This document shows, piece after piece, positions 61,743 through 64,000 of a stretch of DNA of 64,000 nt; positions within the stretch are counted from its first letter, which is position 1; each line of letters starts with the position of its first letter. Origin of the DNA: Chitinophaga sp. Cy-1792 (lineage in GTDB: Bacteria > Bacteroidota > Bacteroidia > Chitinophagales > Chitinophagaceae); NCBI RefSeq assembly GCF_011752935.1, contig NZ_VWWO01000003.1, positions 434,001 to 498,000 of the forward strand, read 5' to 3'. The notes beneath the pieces are model-generated. The model was not told where the DNA came from. It was given only the letters and a program-made list of their open reading frames with translations, and did not search any database. Both the position numbers and the translations under genes were made by a program.

Positions 61743-62120
61743 ATGATCATAGGTATAGGTACAGATATCGTGGAAATAGACAGGATAGCAGGTAAGCTTG
61801 CTAAGGGTACTGGTTTCCGGAATCTTGTATTTACCCCTTTTGAGATTGAATATTGCGAGCAACAGGCGAAACCGGCCGCTTCTTATGCCGCGCGTTTTGC
61901 CGCCAAGGAAGCGCTTTTAAAAGCCTTGGGAACAGGTTGGGGCAATGGCAATATAAATTTTGATCAGATAGAAATCCGTAATGATACGTACGGAAAACCT
62001 GCATTGTTTTTAATCAATGGGGCAGAAGAAGCATACCAGCGCTTGCAGATTAAGCAGGTATGGGTGTCGTTGTCGCACGAAAAAAACAATGCCATTGCGA
62101 TGGTTGTCCTGGAGGGATAG
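61743..62120 (+). CDS. Holo-[acyl-carrier-protein] synthase
   Basis: The 125-residue protein matches AcpS: MIIGIGTDIVEIDRI with the metal Asp, FTPFEIEYCEQQ, AARFAAKEALLKALGTGW with the catalytic Glu-Lys, and VSLSHEKNNAIAMVVLEG. It attaches phosphopantetheine to the ACPs encoded in the cluster, or serves the whole cell. It lies 5 nt after the Ntn-hydrolase gene. I leave the symbol empty because a second, housekeeping acpS may exist elsewhere. Confidence 0.93.
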   Translation: MIIGIGTDIVEIDRIAGKLAKGTGFRNLVFTPFEIEYCEQQAKPAASYAARFAAKEALLKALGTGWGNGNINFDQIEIRNDTYGKPALFLINGAEEAYQRLQIKQVWVSLSHEKNNAIAMVVLEG

Positions 62121-62148
62121 CCGTACATTTAACCATAACAGTATTACT

Positions 62149-63441
62149 ATGTTCATACCCGATATAGAGTTACAGTCGCCAGCAGCCATCAGGGCCTTCC
62201 AGGAAAAGGAAGTGCTGCATATGATCGGTTATCTGCAACAGTTCTCGCCATTTTATAAAGACTGGTTTAAGCAACATAACATTCAGGCAGATGCCATTAC
62301 ATCGCTGGATGACCTGCATAAAATTCCGCCGGTTACCAAGGAGGCGTTGCAGGAGCATAACTGGGATTTTTTATGTGTAGATAAAAGTAAGATCGCGGAG
62401 TATACCACCACCTCCGGAACGCTGGGAAGGCCGGTGATCATCGCTTTAACAGAGAAAGACCTGCAACGGCTTACCTATAATGAGTACATTTCTTTCAGCT
62501 GTGCCGATGGCCGCGACAGTGATATATTTCAGCTGATGCTGACGCTGGACCGTCAGTTTATGGCTGGTATGGCGTATTATAACGGTATCCGTAAACTCGG
62601 TGCAGGTGTGCTTCGTGTAGGCCCGGGCGTGCCAGGCATGCAGTGGGAGAACATAGAAAGAATCAAGCCTACCACCATTGTGGGCGTGCCTTCTTTCCTT
62701 GTGAAGCTGATCGCTTACGCCAAAGAACATAACATAGATATCAACAGTACCTCTGTTAAAAAAGCAGTTTGTATTGGAGAGAATATACGTAATACAGATT
62801 TTTCGTTGAATGTGTTAGGGAAGAAGATTACAGAGCAGTGGAACATACAGCTTTATTCGACCTATGCGTCAACAGAAATGCAGACAGCGTTTACAGAGTG
62901 TAAAGCAGGGCAGGGTGGGCATCATCATCCTGAGTTGCTGTACATAGAGTTGCTGGACGATAACAATCAACCGGTGGGCCCTGGCCAGGATGGTGAGGTA
63001 ACCATTACTACTCTTGGTGTAGAAGGTATGCCCCTGCTGCGTTACAAGACAGGAGATATCTGCCGTTATTATCCGGAGCCTTGCAGCTGTGGCAGGCAGA
63101 CGTTGCGATTGTCGCCGGTGATAGGCCGTAAGAAGCAGATGCTGAAGTTTAAAGGAACTACTTTATATCCGCCGGCATTGTTTGATTTGCTGAATGATAT
63201 GGGTGAGGTGCGTGAGTTTGTGGTAGAGGTGCAATCCAATGAGCTGGGCACTGATGAGATACTGCTGCATTTGTGGCCGCTGGAAGAATCGGAGGAGATG
63301 GACAGGAAGATACGTTCCTATTTACAGGCAAAGCTGCGTGTGATTCCGCAGATAAAATATTGTAGTCAGGGAGAGATTATGAAGTTGTTGTTTCCGGAGA
63401 ATAGCAGGAAGCCGGTGAAGTTTGTAGATAACAGGAAATAA
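62149..63441 (+). CDS. PaaK-like AMP-binding ligase (probable 4-coumarate activation)
   Basis: The protein of about 430 residues starts at ATG 62149 (MFIPDIELQSPAAIRAFQEKEV), 28 nt after acpS. A longer frame from 62017 would overlap acpS with non-homologous sequence. Adenylation motifs are YTTTSGTLGRPVII (85-98), VGVPSFLVKLIAYAK, YSTYASTEMQTAF and RYKTGDICRYYPEPCSCGRQ. It is of the phenylacetate-CoA ligase type. In the cluster it most likely adenylates 4-coumarate and loads it on CoA or ACP (ApeH-like role, inferred). It is the last gene before a terminator. Confidence 0.9.
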   Translation: MFIPDIELQSPAAIRAFQEKEVLHMIGYLQQFSPFYKDWFKQHNIQADAITSLDDLHKIPPVTKEALQEHNWDFLCVDKSKIAEYTTTSGTLGRPVIIALTEKDLQRLTYNEYISFSCADGRDSDIFQLMLTLDRQFMAGMAYYNGIRKLGAGVLRVGPGVPGMQWENIERIKPTTIVGVPSFLVKLIAYAKEHNIDINSTSVKKAVCIGENIRNTDFSLNVLGKKITEQWNIQLYSTYASTEMQTAFTECKAGQGGHHHPELLYIELLDDNNQPVGPGQDGEVTITTLGVEGMPLLRYKTGDICRYYPEPCSCGRQTLRLSPVIGRKKQMLKFKGTTLYPPALFDLLNDMGEVREFVVEVQSNELGTDEILLHLWPLEESEEMDRKIRSYLQAKLRVIPQIKYCSQGEIMKLLFPENSRKPVKFVDNRK

Positions 63442-63464
63442 ATTTTTTAGCGATAATGAAATGG

Positions 63465-63493
63465 TCCCTTTGCTTGCTGGCAAAGGGATTTTT
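63465..63493 (+). terminator. Terminator at the right end of the flexirubin-type cluster
   Basis: TCCCTTTGC at 63465-63473 pairs exactly with GCAAAGGGA at 63480-63488 around TTGCTG, followed by T residues to 63493. Confidence 0.88.
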
Positions 63494-63601
63494 CGTTTAA
63501 TGATGTTATCATAATGATTCGTTCATTGCGTTCAGCAATGAAGGGGTTGTTCATTTTCATTCGGGGATTTTTGGGTGCTGGTGCCGGGTAATTTTGTGGG
63601 C

Positions 63602-64000
63602 ATGTTTATTAATCCCCCACACGAAATAGATATAGAAATTGATGGTCTTACGGATAGCATTGTTTGTTGTAAGACGGATACTCGTTATGAGACAAAAATT
63701 TTGAAATTAGAGGAGCAGGATTTAAAGCGACTGCAAATGCGGAAGGGTTGGAAGTTTGACTGGTCAATAGAATATGGTTATGCGGACAGACAGGTATATA
63801 AGCTAGTGATAGCTGGCAAAGAAAAGATAATACAAGGAGTAGTTAGTTGTAGACCTAACTATGATCATTTTATAATGCATACAATTGAAAGTGCTCCTGC
63901 TAACATAGGAAAGAAAAAGAAATATCGGGGTGTAGCTGGTAATCTTGTTGCTTATGTTTGCAAGCTGTCATTAGATCATGGATATAATGGTGTTATATTA
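63602..64000 (+). CDS. Unknown protein, partial at the right edge
   Basis: An open frame starts at ATG 63602 (MFINPPHEIDIEIDGLTDSI) and runs 133 codons to the window end without a stop. The later part, KKYRGVAGNLVAYVCKLSLDHGYNG, resembles the acetyl-CoA-binding motif of GNAT folds (RGVAGNL, then a helix), so a GNAT-like protein is possible. I do not recognise a named family. The gene is visibly more AT-rich than the cluster before it and has different codon preferences (many ATA, TTA and AGA codons), which hints at an accessory gene. It begins about 110 nt after the terminator. Confidence 0.7.
   Translation, partial: MFINPPHEIDIEIDGLTDSIVCCKTDTRYETKILKLEEQDLKRLQMRKGWKFDWSIEYGYADRQVYKLVIAGKEKIIQGVVSCRPNYDHFIMHTIESAPANIGKKKKYRGVAGNLVAYVCKLSLDHGYNGVIL

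Noticed and set aside
62017..62148. Longer N-terminus for the PaaK-like ligase
   Set aside because: It overlaps acpS in another frame with Arg/Cys-rich sequence, and the family N-terminus begins at the ATG at 62149.

Overview
The window reads as a chromosomal segment of a flexirubin-pigmented Bacteroidota, most probably Chitinophaga or a close relative in Chitinophagaceae. The reasons are a long aryl-polyene/flexirubin-type gene cluster headed by a tyrosine ammonia-lyase, promoters of the Bacteroidota type (TTTG, about 19 nt, TAnnTTTG), families typical of the phylum (DUF4270, DUF4369/TlpA thioredoxins, LytS/LytTR pairs, BlaI/M56 pairs, ORF6N) and little use of Shine-Dalgarno sequences. I see no rRNA, tRNA, CRISPR array, insertion sequence or integrase.

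Region 1 (1-15763) is an amino-acid superoperon. hisD (cut by the left edge), hisC and hisB are followed by a trp attenuator with a three-Trp leader peptide, the complete set trpE-G-D-C-F-B-A, and then, 2 nt after trpA, hisH, a GNAT-HisA fusion, hisF and hisIE. The trp operon therefore sits inside the his operon, and the late his genes appear to be downstream of the trp attenuator. Two DUF4369/TlpA thioredoxin paralogues follow, closed by a strong terminator.

Region 2 (15764-16654) is non-coding. It holds eight degenerate copies of an approximately 83-bp tandem repeat, two abutting perfect hairpins and a promoter overlapped by twin inverted-repeat operators. The operators precede a BlaI-type repressor and an M56 sensor peptidase whose C-terminus resembles a TonB-receptor plug.

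Region 3 (18687-37298) is mixed housekeeping and envelope genes: an FGE-like lipoprotein, a GH1 glycosidase, an outer-membrane barrel protein with a DUF4270 lipoprotein, divergent Kelch and DUF4907 genes, a LytS/LytTR two-component pair, a cysteine desulfurase, a frameshifted ORF6N gene flanked by a striking palindrome, glmM, an LtaS-like sulfatase-fold membrane protein, a methyltransferase, a PAP2 phosphatase, a ZIP transporter and a CorC/CNNM-type protein.

Region 4 (37371-63493) is the flexirubin-type cluster, transcribed rightward from a near-consensus promoter. The inferred route is tyrosine to 4-coumarate (ammonia-lyase), activation (PaaK-like ligase) and loading on one of two ACPs (activated by the AcpS). 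Extension follows by ketosynthases (three with Cys-His-His, two lacking the Cys), a FabG reductase and hotdog dehydratases. Tailoring candidates are methyltransferases and two FAD enzymes, one with a halogenase-like motif. Acyl transfer and export are represented by LPLATs, a C45 Ntn-hydrolase, a LolA-like carrier, a lipoprotein and an MMPL-PlsC-methyltransferase fusion. The dialkylresorcinol genes (darA/darB) are not in the window. After a terminator, a visibly AT-richer unknown gene runs off the right edge.
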